The position numbers and the translations under genes were made by a program. A model generated the notes under the pieces. The model was given only the letters and a program-made list of their open reading frames with translations, did no database searches and was not told the DNA's origin. 64,000 bases of DNA from Chloroflexota bacterium (GTDB lineage: Bacteria > Chloroflexota > Dehalococcoidia > Lucifugimonadales > JACPCK01). Shown piece by piece: positions 43,367 to 55,151 of the stretch. Every line of letters begins with the position of its first letter. The stretch's first letter is position 1. Location: contig JACPCK010000037.1 in assembly GCA_016179845.1 (NCBI GenBank), forward strand, positions 1-64,000, in the 5' to 3' direction.

Positions 43367-43912
43367 GTGGCAGGTCGGAGGGCTACATCAGCCAAGAGGT
43401 ATGCCCAGGCCGTTTTCCAGATAGCGGAGGAGAAGGGCCAGGCGGACCGCTGGCTGGAGGACCTGGCGCGGATGAGCGAGGGGCTTCGGAATGAGGAGCT
43501 GGTGACCTTCCTCAACTCACCTTCAGTCCGGATGGAGCATAAGGTGGGGGTGATAGAGGAGGCCTTTCCGGAGGTGGGCCCACTGGCCCGGAACCTGCTG
43601 GCGCTCCTTGCCTCCCGGAGGGCGGTGGAGCTAGTTGCGCAGGTGGCAGAGGGATATCAGGCCCTTGTGGATGCCCGCCGCGGTATCCTGAGGGCGGAGC
43701 TGGTGACGGCGGTGGAGGTGGACGGGGACTTGACGCGGAGGGCTGCGGAGGGTCTATCCCGGTTTCTGGGAGGAGAGGTAAGGGTCATCCAGCGCGTGGA
43801 CCCGTCCATTTTAGGGGGCCTTATGGTGAGGGTGGGGGACCGGGTTATCGATGGCTCGACCCGTGGGAGGCTTGAGGCGTTGAAGAAGGAGCTAAGGGAG
43901 GCGGCCTTTTAG
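43367..43912 (+). CDS. atpH: ATP synthase subunit delta
   Basis: 181 residues from GTG 43367; links the b stalk to the top of F1. The N-terminal AKRYAQAVFQIAEEKG helix bundle and the C-terminal signature IDPSILGGLMVRVGDRVIDGSTRGRLEAL-like stretch (VDPSILGG) are present. Normal length. Confidence 0.96.
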   Translation: MAGRRATSAKRYAQAVFQIAEEKGQADRWLEDLARMSEGLRNEELVTFLNSPSVRMEHKVGVIEEAFPEVGPLARNLLALLASRRAVELVAQVAEGYQALVDARRGILRAELVTAVEVDGDLTRRAAEGLSRFLGGEVRVIQRVDPSILGGLMVRVGDRVIDGSTRGRLEALKKELREAAF

Positions 43913-43931
43913 AGGGCTGGGGAGGGAAGAC

Positions 43932-44438
43932 ATGAGGAGGACATGGAGGGTCATGCTAGTGGGGGTGGTGGCTTTGGCCACCCTTCTTGCGGTGGCGGGT
44001 TGTGTCTCACGGGTATCCTACCAGCAGGTCAAGGACAGGATGGTCTCGTTGGAGGGGGAGGTGGCGGACCTGAAGAGGCAGCAGTCCCAGCTAGAGCAGG
44101 GGGCCCAGGAGCGGGAGGGGGCCCTGGAGGCGATGCAGAAGGAGATGGAGGCTCTCAAGGAGACGCGAGAGAGCCTGGATGAGAGGCTACAGAGGGCACT
44201 TAGCTATGGAGAGGCCTCTGACATCTACTGGAACAGGGTTCTGCTTGAGGAGGGCCCCGTGGGGGTGGGTGTATTCAACGATCTGAGCCGGAAGGTGAAG
44301 GCGGCAGGGGACAGGGAGCTGGAGCGGCTTCTCGATGTGATAGTGAGTCCCAACGCGAGCGACGAGGCGCGCTTCGTGGCGTCTCTACAGTTTTATAGCA
44401 GGCTGGTGAGCCGCGTAGTGGAAGTACTGCAGGAATAG
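43932..44438 (+). CDS. Coiled-coil lipoprotein inside the atp operon
   Basis: 168 residues: lipoprotein signal (hydrophobic 8-20, lipobox AVAGC with C24), then a coiled coil (about 33-95, heptad-like Leu/Glu/Gln) and a helical C-terminal domain of about 70 residues. No family recognised. It sits between atpH and atpA with a good ribosome site (GGGAGGGAAG) and operon-like codon usage, so it is probably co-expressed with the synthase; whether it binds the complex is unknown. Not a standard subunit in model operons. Confidence 0.8.
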   Translation: MRRTWRVMLVGVVALATLLAVAGCVSRVSYQQVKDRMVSLEGEVADLKRQQSQLEQGAQEREGALEAMQKEMEALKETRESLDERLQRALSYGEASDIYWNRVLLEEGPVGVGVFNDLSRKVKAAGDRELERLLDVIVSPNASDEARFVASLQFYSRLVSRVVEVLQE

Positions 44439-44465
44439 AGAAAGCCAGCCGCGGGAGGTAAGGAG

Positions 44466-45980
44466 ATGGCGCTAAGAGGGCAGGACATTGCGTCGGTGAT
44501 ACGGCGTCAGATTGAGGAGTTTGGCACCGGAATAAGCATGGTGGATGTGGGGACGGTGGTAGAGGTAGGGGATGGGATAGCCCGCATCCACGGGCTCCAG
44601 GGGTGCCGGTACTCGGAGGTCCTGGAGTTTCCCAAACAGGTCTACGGGATGGCGCTGAACCTGGAAGAGGACGGGGTAGGGGCGATGATCCTGGGGGACG
44701 ACAAGACCATTCGTGAAGGGGACGAGGTGAGGACCACGGGCCGGATCATCGAGGTACCGGTGGGGGAGGGCTTGATAGGGCGGGTGGTGGACCCGCTGGG
44801 GAGGCCTCTGGATGGTAAAGGGCCGGTGAGGGCGGACCGGAACAGGCCGGTGGAGAAGGTGGCGCCGGACGTGACGAAGCGGAAGTCGGTGGACACGCCG
44901 GTGCAGACGGGGATCAAGGCCATCGACGCCATGATACCTATCGGGCGGGGCCAGCGGGAGCTGATCATCGGGGACCGCTCCACGGGGAAAACGGCAGTGG
45001 CGCTGGACACCATCATCAACCAGAAGGGCCAGAACCTGACATGCATCTATGTGGCCATCGGGCAGAAGGTGGGGAAGGTGGCGCAGACAGTGGCCACCCT
45101 GGAGGAGAACGGGGCGATGGACCATACCATAGTGGTGGCGGGCAACTCCTCGGACCCGGCGGCGCTCCAGTACCTGGCGCCGTACTCTGGCTGCGCCATG
45201 GGGGAAGAGTTCCTGGACAAGGGCCAGGAGGCGCTGATTGTCTATGACGACCTGACGAAGCATGCATGGGCCTACCGGCAGGTGTCGTTGCTGCTGAGGA
45301 GGCCGCCGGGAAGGGAGGCCTATCCGGGGGACGTTTTCTATCTGCACAGCCGTCTTCTGGAGAGAGCAGCCAAGCTAGCGCCAGAGTTTGGCGGCGGCTC
45401 GCTGACTGCTCTGCCCATCATCGAGACGCAGGCGGGGGACGTGTCGGCGTACATTCCTACGAACGTGATCTCCATTACAGACGGTCAGATATACCTGGAG
45501 GCGGACCTGTTCAACGCCGGCATCAGGCCTGCGGTGAACGTGGGGCTGTCGGTGAGCCGGGTAGGAGGGGCGGCGCAGACGAGGGCGATGAAGCGTGTGG
45601 CGGGGAGGCTGCGGCTGGACCTGGCGCAGTACCGGGAGCTGGTGAGCTTTGCCCAGTTTGGAACGGCGGACCTGGACCGGGCGACGCGGCTTCAGCTTGA
45701 GAGGGGGCAGCGGATCACGGAGATACTGAAGCAGGCCCAGTACCTGCCGATGCCCATGGAGAGGCAGGTGGCTATTCTGTATGCGGTTATCAATGGCTAC
45801 CAGGACGACGTGGCCATCAGCCAGGTGAGGCGGTGGGAGGAGGAGTTCCTGAGGTTCCTGGAGGCGGGGCATCCGGATGTGCTGAAGCAGATAGCGGCGA
45901 CGAGGGACCTGAGCAAGGAGAACGAGGAGGCGCTGAAGAGGGTCATTGGGGAGTTTAAGGCGGGGTTCAAGGGGGCGTAG
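44466..45980 (+). CDS. atpA: ATP synthase subunit alpha
   Basis: Non-catalytic nucleotide-binding subunit of F1, 504 residues. Walker A GDRSTGKT (169-176), the [29 protein letters not shown] motif and the [17 protein letters not shown] signature are intact. Separated from atpH by the lipoprotein gene. Confidence 0.98.
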   Translation: MALRGQDIASVIRRQIEEFGTGISMVDVGTVVEVGDGIARIHGLQGCRYSEVLEFPKQVYGMALNLEEDGVGAMILGDDKTIREGDEVRTTGRIIEVPVGEGLIGRVVDPLGRPLDGKGPVRADRNRPVEKVAPDVTKRKSVDTPVQTGIKAIDAMIPIGRGQRELIIGDRSTGKTAVALDTIINQKGQNLTCIYVAIGQKVGKVAQTVATLEENGAMDHTIVVAGNSSDPAALQYLAPYSGCAMGEEFLDKGQEALIVYDDLTKHAWAYRQVSLLLRRPPGREAYPGDVFYLHSRLLERAAKLAPEFGGGSLTALPIIETQAGDVSAYIPTNVISITDGQIYLEADLFNAGIRPAVNVGLSVSRVGGAAQTRAMKRVAGRLRLDLAQYRELVSFAQFGTADLDRATRLQLERGQRITEILKQAQYLPMPMERQVAILYAVINGYQDDVAISQVRRWEEEFLRFLEAGHPDVLKQIAATRDLSKENEEALKRVIGEFKAGFKGA

Positions 45981-45983
45981 GGT

Positions 45984-46850
45984 ATGCCTAGCCTGAGGCA
46001 GATAAGGCGGCGGATCCGGAGCGTCCAGAACACGGCGAAGGTGACCAAGGCCATGGAGATGGTGGCTGCGGCCAAGTTTCGCCGGGCCCAGCAGCGGTAC
46101 GCGGAGGGGAGGCCCTACGCGGAGAGGATGCGGGGCCTGCTGGCGGACCTGGCGGCCCAGCCGATGGAGGACCCGGAGCAGATGCATCCGCTGCTTCGGC
46201 GGCGTGCGGAGGTCAAACGTGTGGAGGTGGTGCACATCACGCCTGACCGGGGCCTGTGCGGGGGCCTGCCGGGGGCGCTGAACCGGCGGACGGGTGCTTT
46301 CATGGTGGAGAGCCGGGCGCCGGTGACGGTTATCGCGGTAGGGAAGAAGGGGCGGGACTTCATGGTGCGGTACGGCAGGGAGGTAAGGGCGGTTTTCACT
46401 GACGTAGGGGACAGGCCGAGGCTGGCCGATGTGCTGGCGATGGCCAGGCTGGTCATCGACGACTACACGAACGGGTATGCGGACCTGGTGTATTTGACCT
46501 ACAGTCAGTATATCTCGGCGGGGGTGCAGAGGCCGCTGATGAGGCAGCTTCTGCCCATCGAGCCGGCGCGGCTGGAGGCGTCCCAGGCGGTGGGCTACAT
46601 CTACGAGCCGCGGCCTCTGGCGGTGCTGAGCAGCCTGCTGCCCCGTTTTGTAGAGATGCAGCTCTATCATGCGGTCCTAGAGGGGGTGGCGAGCGAGCAG
46701 GCAGCGCGGATGGTGGCCATGCGGAATGCTACGGACAGTGCCTTGGAGATGGTGGATGGGCTGACGCTGGTGATGAACAAGGTCCGGCAGGAGAGTATTA
46801 CCAAGGAGCTTCTGGACATCGTGGGCGGGGTGGCGGGGCTGGCGGGGTGA
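45984..46850 (+). CDS. atpG: ATP synthase subunit gamma
   Basis: Central rotor subunit, 288 residues. The N-terminal RQIRRRIRSVQNTAKVTKAMEMVAAAKFRRAQ coiled-coil half and the C-terminal EMQLYHAVLEGVASEQAARMVAMRNATDSALEMVDGLTLVMNKVRQESITKELLDIV half match the family. Three bases after atpA. Confidence 0.97.
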   Translation: MPSLRQIRRRIRSVQNTAKVTKAMEMVAAAKFRRAQQRYAEGRPYAERMRGLLADLAAQPMEDPEQMHPLLRRRAEVKRVEVVHITPDRGLCGGLPGALNRRTGAFMVESRAPVTVIAVGKKGRDFMVRYGREVRAVFTDVGDRPRLADVLAMARLVIDDYTNGYADLVYLTYSQYISAGVQRPLMRQLLPIEPARLEASQAVGYIYEPRPLAVLSSLLPRFVEMQLYHAVLEGVASEQAARMVAMRNATDSALEMVDGLTLVMNKVRQESITKELLDIVGGVAGLAG

Positions 46851-46857
46851 GCTTGTG

Positions 46858-48728
<1,871 letters not shown>

Positions 48729-48812
48729 GGTGGTTTCGGCCCCTGTTTTCGCCATAGCGGAGTTGTTCAAGAAACCTAACAAAGCAGCCTAACAAGGAAG
48801 AGGGATTATTAG

Positions 48813-49253
48813 ATGGCCCCGAAGATGAAGCTGGAGATAGTGACGGCGGAGCGGGTGGTGTACTCGGAGGAGGTGGAGCTGCTGGTTGCGCCGGGGATAG
48901 AGGGGGAGCTGGGGATACTGCCCCACCATGCGCCGCTGCTGACGGTGCTTCAGCCGGGGGAGATCAGGGTGGTGAAGGAGGGGCAGGAGACCTACATGTC
49001 GGTTACGGGGGGTTTCCTGGAGGTGCTGGGGAACAAGGTGCTGATCCTGGCGGACGCCTGTGAGCGGGCGGAGGAAATAGACGAGAAGCGGGCCAGGGAG
49101 GCGGTGGCGCGGGCCGAGGAGAGGCTGGCGGCGCGGGCGGCCGATGCGGACCTGGAGCGGGCCCTAGTTTCACTAAGGCGGGCGCAGGTTCGCCTGCGGG
49201 TGGTGGAGAGGCGGAGGCGGGGCCGGCCGGGACCCCAGGCAGGGCCTGGCTAG
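48813..49253 (+). CDS. atpC: ATP synthase subunit epsilon
   Basis: 146 residues: N-terminal beta-sandwich ([40 protein letters not shown]) and C-terminal helical hairpin that can inhibit ATP hydrolysis. Last gene of the operon; an 85-bp gap precedes it. No strong terminator follows, only the GGTGGT/ACCACC hairpin near 49305-49330 and a palindromic repeat. Confidence 0.97.
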   Translation: MAPKMKLEIVTAERVVYSEEVELLVAPGIEGELGILPHHAPLLTVLQPGEIRVVKEGQETYMSVTGGFLEVLGNKVLILADACERAEEIDEKRAREAVARAEERLAARAADADLERALVSLRRAQVRLRVVERRRRGRPGPQAGPG

Positions 49254-49360
49254 CGAGAGTGGCGGGACTCCAGGGCGTAGGGTCTTTCGGGGGTTCCGTT
49301 TGGCAGGTGGTTGTCGAGCGTGCTACCACCAGAATGGTCCGCAACCCCCGGAGGGGCACG

Positions 49361-49397
49361 GATTCTTCGACTCCGCTTCGCTACGACTCAGAATGAC
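49361..49397. repeat. Palindromic intergenic repeat (GATTCTTCG...CGACTCAGAATGAC)
   Basis: GATTCTTCGA (49361-49370) and the partner CGACTCAGAATGAC ending 49397 form an imperfect inverted repeat. It is the same family as 10677-10722, located between the convergent atpC and rex genes. Confidence 0.65.
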
Positions 49398-49414
49398 GAC
49401 CGAAAGGCGTTGCT

Positions 49415-50137
49415 CTAGGCCTTTCTGGTGTCCTCTTTGTGGACTGTGAGAGACCTGTACAGGTAGTAGGTCATGGTCTGCATGGCCAGGACGGGGTCCA
49501 GGGTTCTCACCTTGACGCCGTTGGGGGCCTGGGGAGCTACTGGGGCGTAGTTGAGGACGGCCCTGACGCCGGCCCTGACCAGGAGGTCGAGGACCTGCTG
49601 GGCCTGGGAGGCGGGGACGGCGACGATAGCGATGGAGATGTCCTGCGCAGCTATGGCCTGCTCCAGCTCGGACACAGGCCGGACCATGACGCCTCCGACG
49701 ACCTGGCCTATCTGCCGCGGGTCGGAGTCGAAGGCGGCGACGATGCGGAAACCCTCGGGGGCGAAGCCGGGATAGCCGATGATGGAGCGGCCCAGGCGGC
49801 CTACGCCGATAAGGGCCACGTTCCACTGTCGCTCCAGGCCGAGGATGCTGCGAAGCTGTTGGAGAAGGAACTGTACGTTGTAGCCCCGGCCCTGTTTCCC
49901 GAAGCGGCCGAAGTAGCTCAGGTCTTTTCTAATCTGGGCTGCTGTCATCTGGAGCATTTCGCCGAGCTCCTGGGAGCTTATGACGTTCACTCCAGCGTGG
50001 AGGAGCTGGGCAAGGGCGCGGACGTAGAGGGGCAGGCGGAGGACGACCACCTCGGGGACATCCGAGAGATCCGGACCGGCCTTTGGGAATCCATGAGGAG
50101 GCCAGCTTCTCTCCTCTGGAGCCTGCCTCTTGGTCAT
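49415..50137 (-). CDS. rex: Redox-sensing transcriptional repressor Rex
   Basis: Senses the NADH/NAD ratio and represses fermentation and respiration genes when NAD is high. 240 residues: N-terminal winged helix (RLPLYVRALAQLLHAGVNVISSQELGEMLQMTAAQIRKDLSYFGRFGKQGRGYNV) and a Rossmann domain with GVGRLGRSI and the DSDPRQIG acidic end of strand 2, both characteristic. It lies tail to tail with the ATP synthase operon. About 25 residues precede the usual start. I do not see a clear TTGTGA-N6-TCACAA operator at its own promoter. Confidence 0.95.
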   Translation of the reverse strand: MTKRQAPEERSWPPHGFPKAGPDLSDVPEVVVLRLPLYVRALAQLLHAGVNVISSQELGEMLQMTAAQIRKDLSYFGRFGKQGRGYNVQFLLQQLRSILGLERQWNVALIGVGRLGRSIIGYPGFAPEGFRIVAAFDSDPRQIGQVVGGVMVRPVSELEQAIAAQDISIAIVAVPASQAQQVLDLLVRAGVRAVLNYAPVAPQAPNGVKVRTLDPVLAMQTMTYYLYRSLTVHKEDTRKA

Positions 50138-50194
50138 GACGGCCTCATCTCCATGTGCTGTGTTGCGAAACGCAGGGCCAAGGAGTCTGTGATA

Positions 50195-50223
50195 AGTGTA
50201 ACGAGCGCTTTTCTACCCGTCAA
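50195..50223 (-). promoter_or_regulatory. rex promoter
   Basis: TTGACG (50223-50218) and TACACT (50200-50195) with a 17 bp spacer on the - strand. Confidence 0.6.
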
Positions 50224-50250
50224 CGAGGGGCATCCTGCGTTGGTTCTACG

Positions 50251-50280
50251 TTGACACTGGCTTTTGGCCTCTGATACCCT
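50251..50280 (+). promoter_or_regulatory. folC promoter
   Basis: TTGACA (50251-50256), 18 bp spacer, TACCCT (50275-50280). It diverges from the rex promoter and supports the downstream GTG as the folC start. Confidence 0.5.
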
Positions 50281-50374
50281 TGATCTGTCTTTCAACCAGG
50301 AGCAATCCCTGGAGTGGGATGGCGTATTCCCGCGAACCTGTTCCTGGGGAGAGGGAAGGAGAGAGGGGCGCGCG

Positions 50375-51763
50375 GTGGACTATCCCTCGGCGGTAAAGCA
50401 CCTTCTTACCCTGGTGGACATGGAGCGCATGGTGTTCTCGCCGGGCACGAGGGTCCGGTATGAACTAGGGCGAATGCACCGGTTTCTGGAGGCCCTGGGA
50501 AATCCCCACATCGGTCTGCCGACGGTGCACATAACGGGGACGAAGGGGAAGGGCAGCACTGCGGCGATGGTCGCGTCCATCCTGGAGGCTGCCGGCTATC
50601 GGGTGGGGCTGTACGTGTCGCCCCACCTGCACAGCTTTCGTGAGCGCATTCAGGTAGGGCTGGAGCCGTTGTCGGAGGGGGCCTTTGCCTCTCTGGTGGA
50701 GAGGCTGTGGCCAGCCGCGGAGAGGGTTTCCGAGGAGCCCGGAGTGGGCCGGGTGACCACCTTTGAGATGCTCACTGCCATGGCCTTTGTGGCATTCAGG
50801 GAGGCGGGATGCCGTTTCCAGATCCTGGAGGTGGGGATGGGGGGCACTCTTGATGCGACCAATGTAGTGCCGCAGCCCCTGGTGTGTGTGCTTACATCCA
50901 TCAGCCTGGACCACACGCACATTCTGGGAAACACCGTTGAAGAGATCGCCAGGGACAAGGCCGGAATAATAAAGGCTGGCGCCATCGTAGTATCAGGTCC
51001 GCAGCGGGAGGAGGTCCGGGCGGTAGTAGAGGGGGTGTGCCGGGAGAAGGGGGCGTCTCTGGTGAGGGTCGCGGAGGAGTACCGGTGGACAGGTACTGGC
51101 CACACTCTTGAGGGCCAGGCCTTTGAGCTAGCGGGTCGGGAGGGCGGAAGGAAGGTATGGACGCCGCTTCTAGGGGAGCACCAGATGGAGAATGCGGCGG
51201 TGGCGGTGGGGACGGTGGAGGCCCTGGGTCGCCAGGGGGTGGCCATTGGCCAGGAGGCGGTAGTCGAGGGGCTGAAAAGTGTGCGGTGGCCGGGGCGCCT
51301 GGAGGTCCTGTCGAGGGAGCCTCTAGTGGTGATCGACGGTGCTCATAACCCCTATTCGGCTCTGCGCCTGCGAGAGGCGGTAAGAGACTATCTGCCCCAC
51401 CAGGGTATGGCGCTGATTTTCGGCTGCTCCCGTGACAAGGATCTGGAGGGGATGGCGCGTGAGTTGGCGCCGTTGAAGCCTGTAGTGGTGGCTACCAGGT
51501 CGCGGCACCCGAGGTCGGTCCCTCCGGATGTGGTGGCAGCGGCCTTTGCCAAGCACGGCCTCTCGTGTGTGACGGCGCCTGGGGTGGAACAGGCGGTGGA
51601 GGAGGGGATGTCGATGGCGAAGGGAGGGGACCTGCTGCTGGGGGCGGGCTCGCTTTTTGTTGCTGCGGAGGTCCGGGAGGTGGTGAAAGGTATAAGGCCG
51701 GAGAGGTATGAGGAGCTTGAGACTCTTTCTTCACCGGGCACGGTGGAGACAAAGGCAGTGTGA
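50375..51763 (+). CDS. folC: Folylpolyglutamate / dihydrofolate synthase
   Basis: Adds glutamate to folates (and possibly to dihydropteroate). From GTG 50375, behind GAGAGGGG, it has 462 residues: the ATP-binding GTKGKGST (55-62), the [11 protein letters not shown] omega-loop and the VIDGAHNP motif of the C-terminal domain, all typical of FolC/Mur ligases. The frame is open back to 50264 but that part overlaps the promoter. fabF follows after 1 bp. Confidence 0.95.
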   Translation: MDYPSAVKHLLTLVDMERMVFSPGTRVRYELGRMHRFLEALGNPHIGLPTVHITGTKGKGSTAAMVASILEAAGYRVGLYVSPHLHSFRERIQVGLEPLSEGAFASLVERLWPAAERVSEEPGVGRVTTFEMLTAMAFVAFREAGCRFQILEVGMGGTLDATNVVPQPLVCVLTSISLDHTHILGNTVEEIARDKAGIIKAGAIVVSGPQREEVRAVVEGVCREKGASLVRVAEEYRWTGTGHTLEGQAFELAGREGGRKVWTPLLGEHQMENAAVAVGTVEALGRQGVAIGQEAVVEGLKSVRWPGRLEVLSREPLVVIDGAHNPYSALRLREAVRDYLPHQGMALIFGCSRDKDLEGMARELAPLKPVVVATRSRHPRSVPPDVVAAAFAKHGLSCVTAPGVEQAVEEGMSMAKGGDLLLGAGSLFVAAEVREVVKGIRPERYEELETLSSPGTVETKAV

Positions 51764-51764
51764 A

Positions 51765-53012
51765 ATGGGGGAGCGCCGCCGTGTGGTGATTACAGGCATG
51801 GGAGTTGTATCGCCGCTGGGGATGTCTGCGAGGGATCTCTGGGGTGGGCTGGTGCAGGGAAGGTCTGGGATAGGGCCCATAACCCTGTTCGACCCTACGG
51901 AGTTTCCCTGTCGGATAGCGGGAGAGGTGAAGGGGTTTGACCCTGGGGCGTTCATGACCCCCAAAGAGGCGCGGCGGATGGCGCGGTTCAGCCAGATGGC
52001 GGTGGCGGCGGCGGCGCTGGCGCTGGAGGACTCGGGGCTGGACCTGTCCCGCGAGGACGCCGGTCGGCTGGGGGTGGTATTGGGGAACGGCAACGGGGGT
52101 TTTCCCACGACGGAGGAGCAGTGCCTGACGATGGAGACCAAGGGGGTGGGGCGGGTCTCCCCATTCTTTATCTCGATGATCTTGCCTAACATGGCAGCGG
52201 CCAATGTGAGTCGCTTGTTTGGCCTGAAGGGGTATACCAACACGGTAATCACGGCCTGTGCTGCAGGTTCTCAGGGAATTGGGGAGGCGGCAGAGGCTGT
52301 GCGGCGGGGCTATGCCGATGTGATGCTGGGGGGTGGCACCGAGGCGGGCATATGCCGGCTGGGGCTGGCGGGGTTCTGCGCCATGCGGGCCCTTACAACG
52401 AGGAATGAGGAGCCGGAGAAAGCGAGCAGGCCCTTCGATGCGAGGCGAGACGGCTTCGTGCCCGCTGAGGGGGCTGGGGTGGTGGTGGTGGAGAGCCTGG
52501 AGCACGCCGTGTCTCGTGGGGCTCGGATACTGGCTGAGGTGGCTGGATACGGCGTCTCCTCGGACGCTTTCCATCCTGTGCAGCCGGACGAGGACGGGGA
52601 AGGTGCTGCCAGGGCCATGCGGTGGGCGCTCAAGGATGCGGGGGTTGAGCCGGAGGAGGTAGACTACATCAATGCCCACGGCACCTCCACGTCGCTCAAC
52701 GATACGGTGGAGACGCTGGCGATCAAGAAGGTCTTTGGGGAGGGGGCCTACAAGGTGCCCATAAGCTCAACCAAGTCCATGATAGGCCATGCTCTGGGCG
52801 CCTCCGGGGCTCTGGAGGCGGTGGTGTGCGTGATGACCATCAGGGAAGGGGTAATCCACCCCACAGTCAACTACGAGGAGCGGGACCCCACCTGCGACCT
52901 GGACTACGTGCCCAATGAAGCCAGGCGCAAGGGTGTGAGGGTAGCGCTCTCCAACAGCTTCGGCTTTGGTGGGCAGAACGCCTGCCTGGTTCTCACGCGC
53001 TACCAGGGGTAG
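51765..53012 (+). CDS. fabF: 3-oxoacyl-ACP synthase II
   Basis: Condensing enzyme of fatty-acid elongation. 415 residues from ATG 51765 with the Cys-His-His triad: C165 in ITACAAGS, H305 in NAHGTSTS and H342 in MIGHALGA. The [15 protein letters not shown] end is canonical. Unusually, it is next to folC and not in a fab cluster; no other fatty-acid gene is in the window. Its 3' end overlaps the convergent znuB-like gene by 20 bp. Confidence 0.96.
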   Translation: MGERRRVVITGMGVVSPLGMSARDLWGGLVQGRSGIGPITLFDPTEFPCRIAGEVKGFDPGAFMTPKEARRMARFSQMAVAAAALALEDSGLDLSREDAGRLGVVLGNGNGGFPTTEEQCLTMETKGVGRVSPFFISMILPNMAAANVSRLFGLKGYTNTVITACAAGSQGIGEAAEAVRRGYADVMLGGGTEAGICRLGLAGFCAMRALTTRNEEPEKASRPFDARRDGFVPAEGAGVVVVESLEHAVSRGARILAEVAGYGVSSDAFHPVQPDEDGEGAARAMRWALKDAGVEPEEVDYINAHGTSTSLNDTVETLAIKKVFGEGAYKVPISSTKSMIGHALGASGALEAVVCVMTIREGVIHPTVNYEERDPTCDLDYVPNEARRKGVRVALSNSFGFGGQNACLVLTRYQG

Positions 53013-53832
53013 GGGCCCTGCGGGCAAAGGCGGAGCGCAGCCGTCGCGCGAGGAAGGCGAGCATCAGTATACCGACGGCGATGAGGACAATGGTGGCCCC
53101 AGCGGCCAGGTCCAGGTAGAAGGCGGCGATCAGACCGCCGATGACGGAGAGGAGCCCGAGGGCGACGGCCAGGGCGAGGGCGCCTGGGAAGCCCTTGGCC
53201 AACTGGAGGCTGGCAATAACCGGGATGACGAGGAGGGCTCCGACCAGCAGGACTCCCGTGATGCGCATGGCCAGGGTGACGGCCGCGCCTGTGAAGACTG
53301 CCAGCAGGAGATTGACCCGGGTTACGGGGACGCCCGATACGTGGGCCATCTCCGGGTCCAGGGTGGACTGGACGAGCTCTCGGTAGTAGGCAAGTAGAAA
53401 GGCGAGGATGACTACTGCCAGGCCGGTGATGAGCCACAGGTCTGCGGGGCTGACGGTGAGGATGTTGCCGAAGAGGTAGCCGAAGAGGTCCACGGTGAAG
53501 CCCTGGCCCAGGCCCAGGAGGAGGACGGCCACTGCGAGGGCGGTGTAAAGGATAAGGGCCAGGGCAATCTCGCCCTGGAGGCGGCCCTTGGCCCTGAGGG
53601 CCTCGATGGTGGCGGCGGCGACTACGGAGGAGGCCAGGGCGGTAGCGGGTGGGAAGACCTTAGTGATGATGCCGATGGTGACGCCTGCCAGCGCGACGTG
53701 GGAGAGGGTGTCGGCCATAAGGGAGAGGCGGCGGAGGACGAGGAAGAGGCCGAGGGAGGGGCAGATGACGGCGACGATGAGACCGGCGAGGAGGGCCCGC
53801 TGCATGAAGGAGTACTGGAGGACCTCAGGCAT
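52993..53832 (-). CDS. znuB: Zinc/manganese ABC transporter permease (ZnuB/MntB type)
   Basis: A 279-residue membrane protein with eight or so helices of the ABC-3 family (ZnuB, MntB, AdcB): [21 protein letters not shown] near the N-terminus and the [40 protein letters not shown] region. It should work with the znuC-like ATPase at 55152-55979, but the two genes are separated by an aldo/keto reductase and a repeat. No binding-protein gene (znuA) is in view. Metal specificity uncertain. Confidence 0.9.
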   Translation of the reverse strand: MPEVLQYSFMQRALLAGLIVAVICPSLGLFLVLRRLSLMADTLSHVALAGVTIGIITKVFPPATALASSVVAAATIEALRAKGRLQGEIALALILYTALAVAVLLLGLGQGFTVDLFGYLFGNILTVSPADLWLITGLAVVILAFLLAYYRELVQSTLDPEMAHVSGVPVTRVNLLLAVFTGAAVTLAMRITGVLLVGALLVIPVIASLQLAKGFPGALALAVALGLLSVIGGLIAAFYLDLAAGATIVLIAVGILMLAFLARRLRSAFARRAPTPGSA

Positions 53833-54152
53833 TGCTCTCTCTACTTTCTGACCCGATTTGCAGTGTCCTTGCTAGCTTAAGCCAAACCCAGGCCGAGGTA
53901 AACATGCGGGCTAGTACTCGGTTGCATAAGTTCGCGTGCACGAGGTTCGCCCCAGCCCCGCTCACCCTGAGCCTGTCGAAGGGTCCCGATGGAATCGGGA
54001 TGGTTCGACAGGCTCACCAGGAGCGGCTCTTAATATTGCGCTTTTTCGCTAGTCCGCTTATGGTCAGCCTGTGGGGTAGGAGCATGGATTGGTGGGTTTG
54101 GGGAGCTACCAGAGCCAGCCGCGGGGCGGCGGGGTAGTTCTTGGAGGCTGAG
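53833..54152. other. Intergenic region with a large palindromic element
   Basis: A 320-base stretch between the permease and the aldo/keto reductase. It holds the repeat element 53958-54026 and no gene or promoter that I can support. Confidence 0.6.
53958..54026. repeat. Long nested palindromic element
   Basis: CCGCTC (53958-53963) pairs with GAGCGG (54021-54026), TGAGCCTGTCGAA (53968-53980) with TTCGACAGGCTCA (54004-54016), and TCCCGAT (53984-53990) with ATCGGGA (53994-54000). This is the most complete copy of the GCTCAGG/CTTCG/TCCCGAT repeat family in the window. Confidence 0.85.
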
Positions 54153-55079
54153 TCAAATGGTTGAGGCAGGCACTGCGCCGACGGCTGCCAGTCGGCGCTT
54201 GGCCTCATTGTAGACCGGCGTTGGCAGTGGACCTTTACGCACGGCGGCGAGGTTCTCCTTGAGGTGCGCCGGGTTCAATGTGCCCACGATGGTGGTGCTC
54301 AGGTCCGGATGGCTAATCGTGAACCGGAGCATGAACTCCATCTGGGTCATGTCGTCCAACAGGTCACGCAGCCTGGCGCGGTCCCAGAGATTCCAGACAT
54401 CCTCAGAGCCCTGGCCCTGGCCGGGGACGCCGCGTGCCACGCCTCCGCGGATAATCGTGCCTGCACCGGCCTTGGAAGCCTGTGTGATGGCAGCCTCATG
54501 CTCCCTCTGTAGCGCAGAATAGGGAATCTGGAAGGCGTCAAACACTCCCATCCTGATGTGGTCTACCAGGTCGGGCAGGGTAGAGGAGGCGCCGATAAAC
54601 CTCACCTTGCCTTCCCTTTTCAAGTCCAGCAAAGTCTGGATGGCCCCTTCCTGCTCAAGCACCTGCTTGGAGGGGCTGCCATGAAACTGGACGAGGTCCA
54701 GGTGGTCCGTTCTCATGCGCTTCAGGCTCTGGTCCACGCCGTCCGAGATGTTTTTGCGGGTGAAGACGTGCTGGAAGGGCTCCCCAGGCGGGGCCGACGA
54801 CCTGTCTACCAGGCAGCCGCACTTGGAGGCGAGGAGGTACTCGCTGCGGCGGTGGGAGATGTATCTGCCGATGTTCTCCTCGCTCTCGCCGTAGTCAATG
54901 GAGGAGTCGATGAAGTTGATGCCGGCATCCAACACGGTGTTCAGCACCTGCTGGGCCTGACCGGGCGCTAGTGGCCGGCCGCGCCACTGGCCTGGGCCTC
55001 GCAGCTCCATAGCGCCAAAACCGAGAACAGTCACCTCGAGGCCGGTGCGTCCCAGCTTTCGTTTAGGCAGGTCTGCCAT
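54153..55079 (-). CDS. Aldo/keto reductase
   Basis: A 308-residue NADPH-dependent oxidoreductase of the AKR superfamily. The catalytic tetrad is visible: Asp and Tyr in FIDSSIDYGESEE, Lys in LASKCG and His in LVQFHGSPS. The C-terminal NADP-binding TTIVGTLNPAHLKENLAAV segment is intact. It has its own extended -10 promoter (55113-55121) and an AAGGAG ribosome site. It interrupts an otherwise typical znuC-znuB pair; substrate unknown. Confidence 0.92.
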   Translation of the reverse strand: MADLPKRKLGRTGLEVTVLGFGAMELRGPGQWRGRPLAPGQAQQVLNTVLDAGINFIDSSIDYGESEENIGRYISHRRSEYLLASKCGCLVDRSSAPPGEPFQHVFTRKNISDGVDQSLKRMRTDHLDLVQFHGSPSKQVLEQEGAIQTLLDLKREGKVRFIGASSTLPDLVDHIRMGVFDAFQIPYSALQREHEAAITQASKAGAGTIIRGGVARGVPGQGQGSEDVWNLWDRARLRDLLDDMTQMEFMLRFTISHPDLSTTIVGTLNPAHLKENLAAVRKGPLPTPVYNEAKRRLAAVGAVPASTI

Positions 55080-55112
55080 AACGGTCTCCTTAATACGGGC
55101 AGTGGAAGCGCA

Positions 55113-55121
55113 ATTATAGCA
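55113..55121 (-). promoter_or_regulatory. Extended -10 promoter of the aldo/keto reductase gene
   Basis: TGC-TATAAT on the - strand (TATAAT at 55118-55113), 34 bp before the start; no clear -35. Confidence 0.55.
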
Positions 55122-55151
55122 TCTGGACTCGCCTTAATATTGATGACGCGG

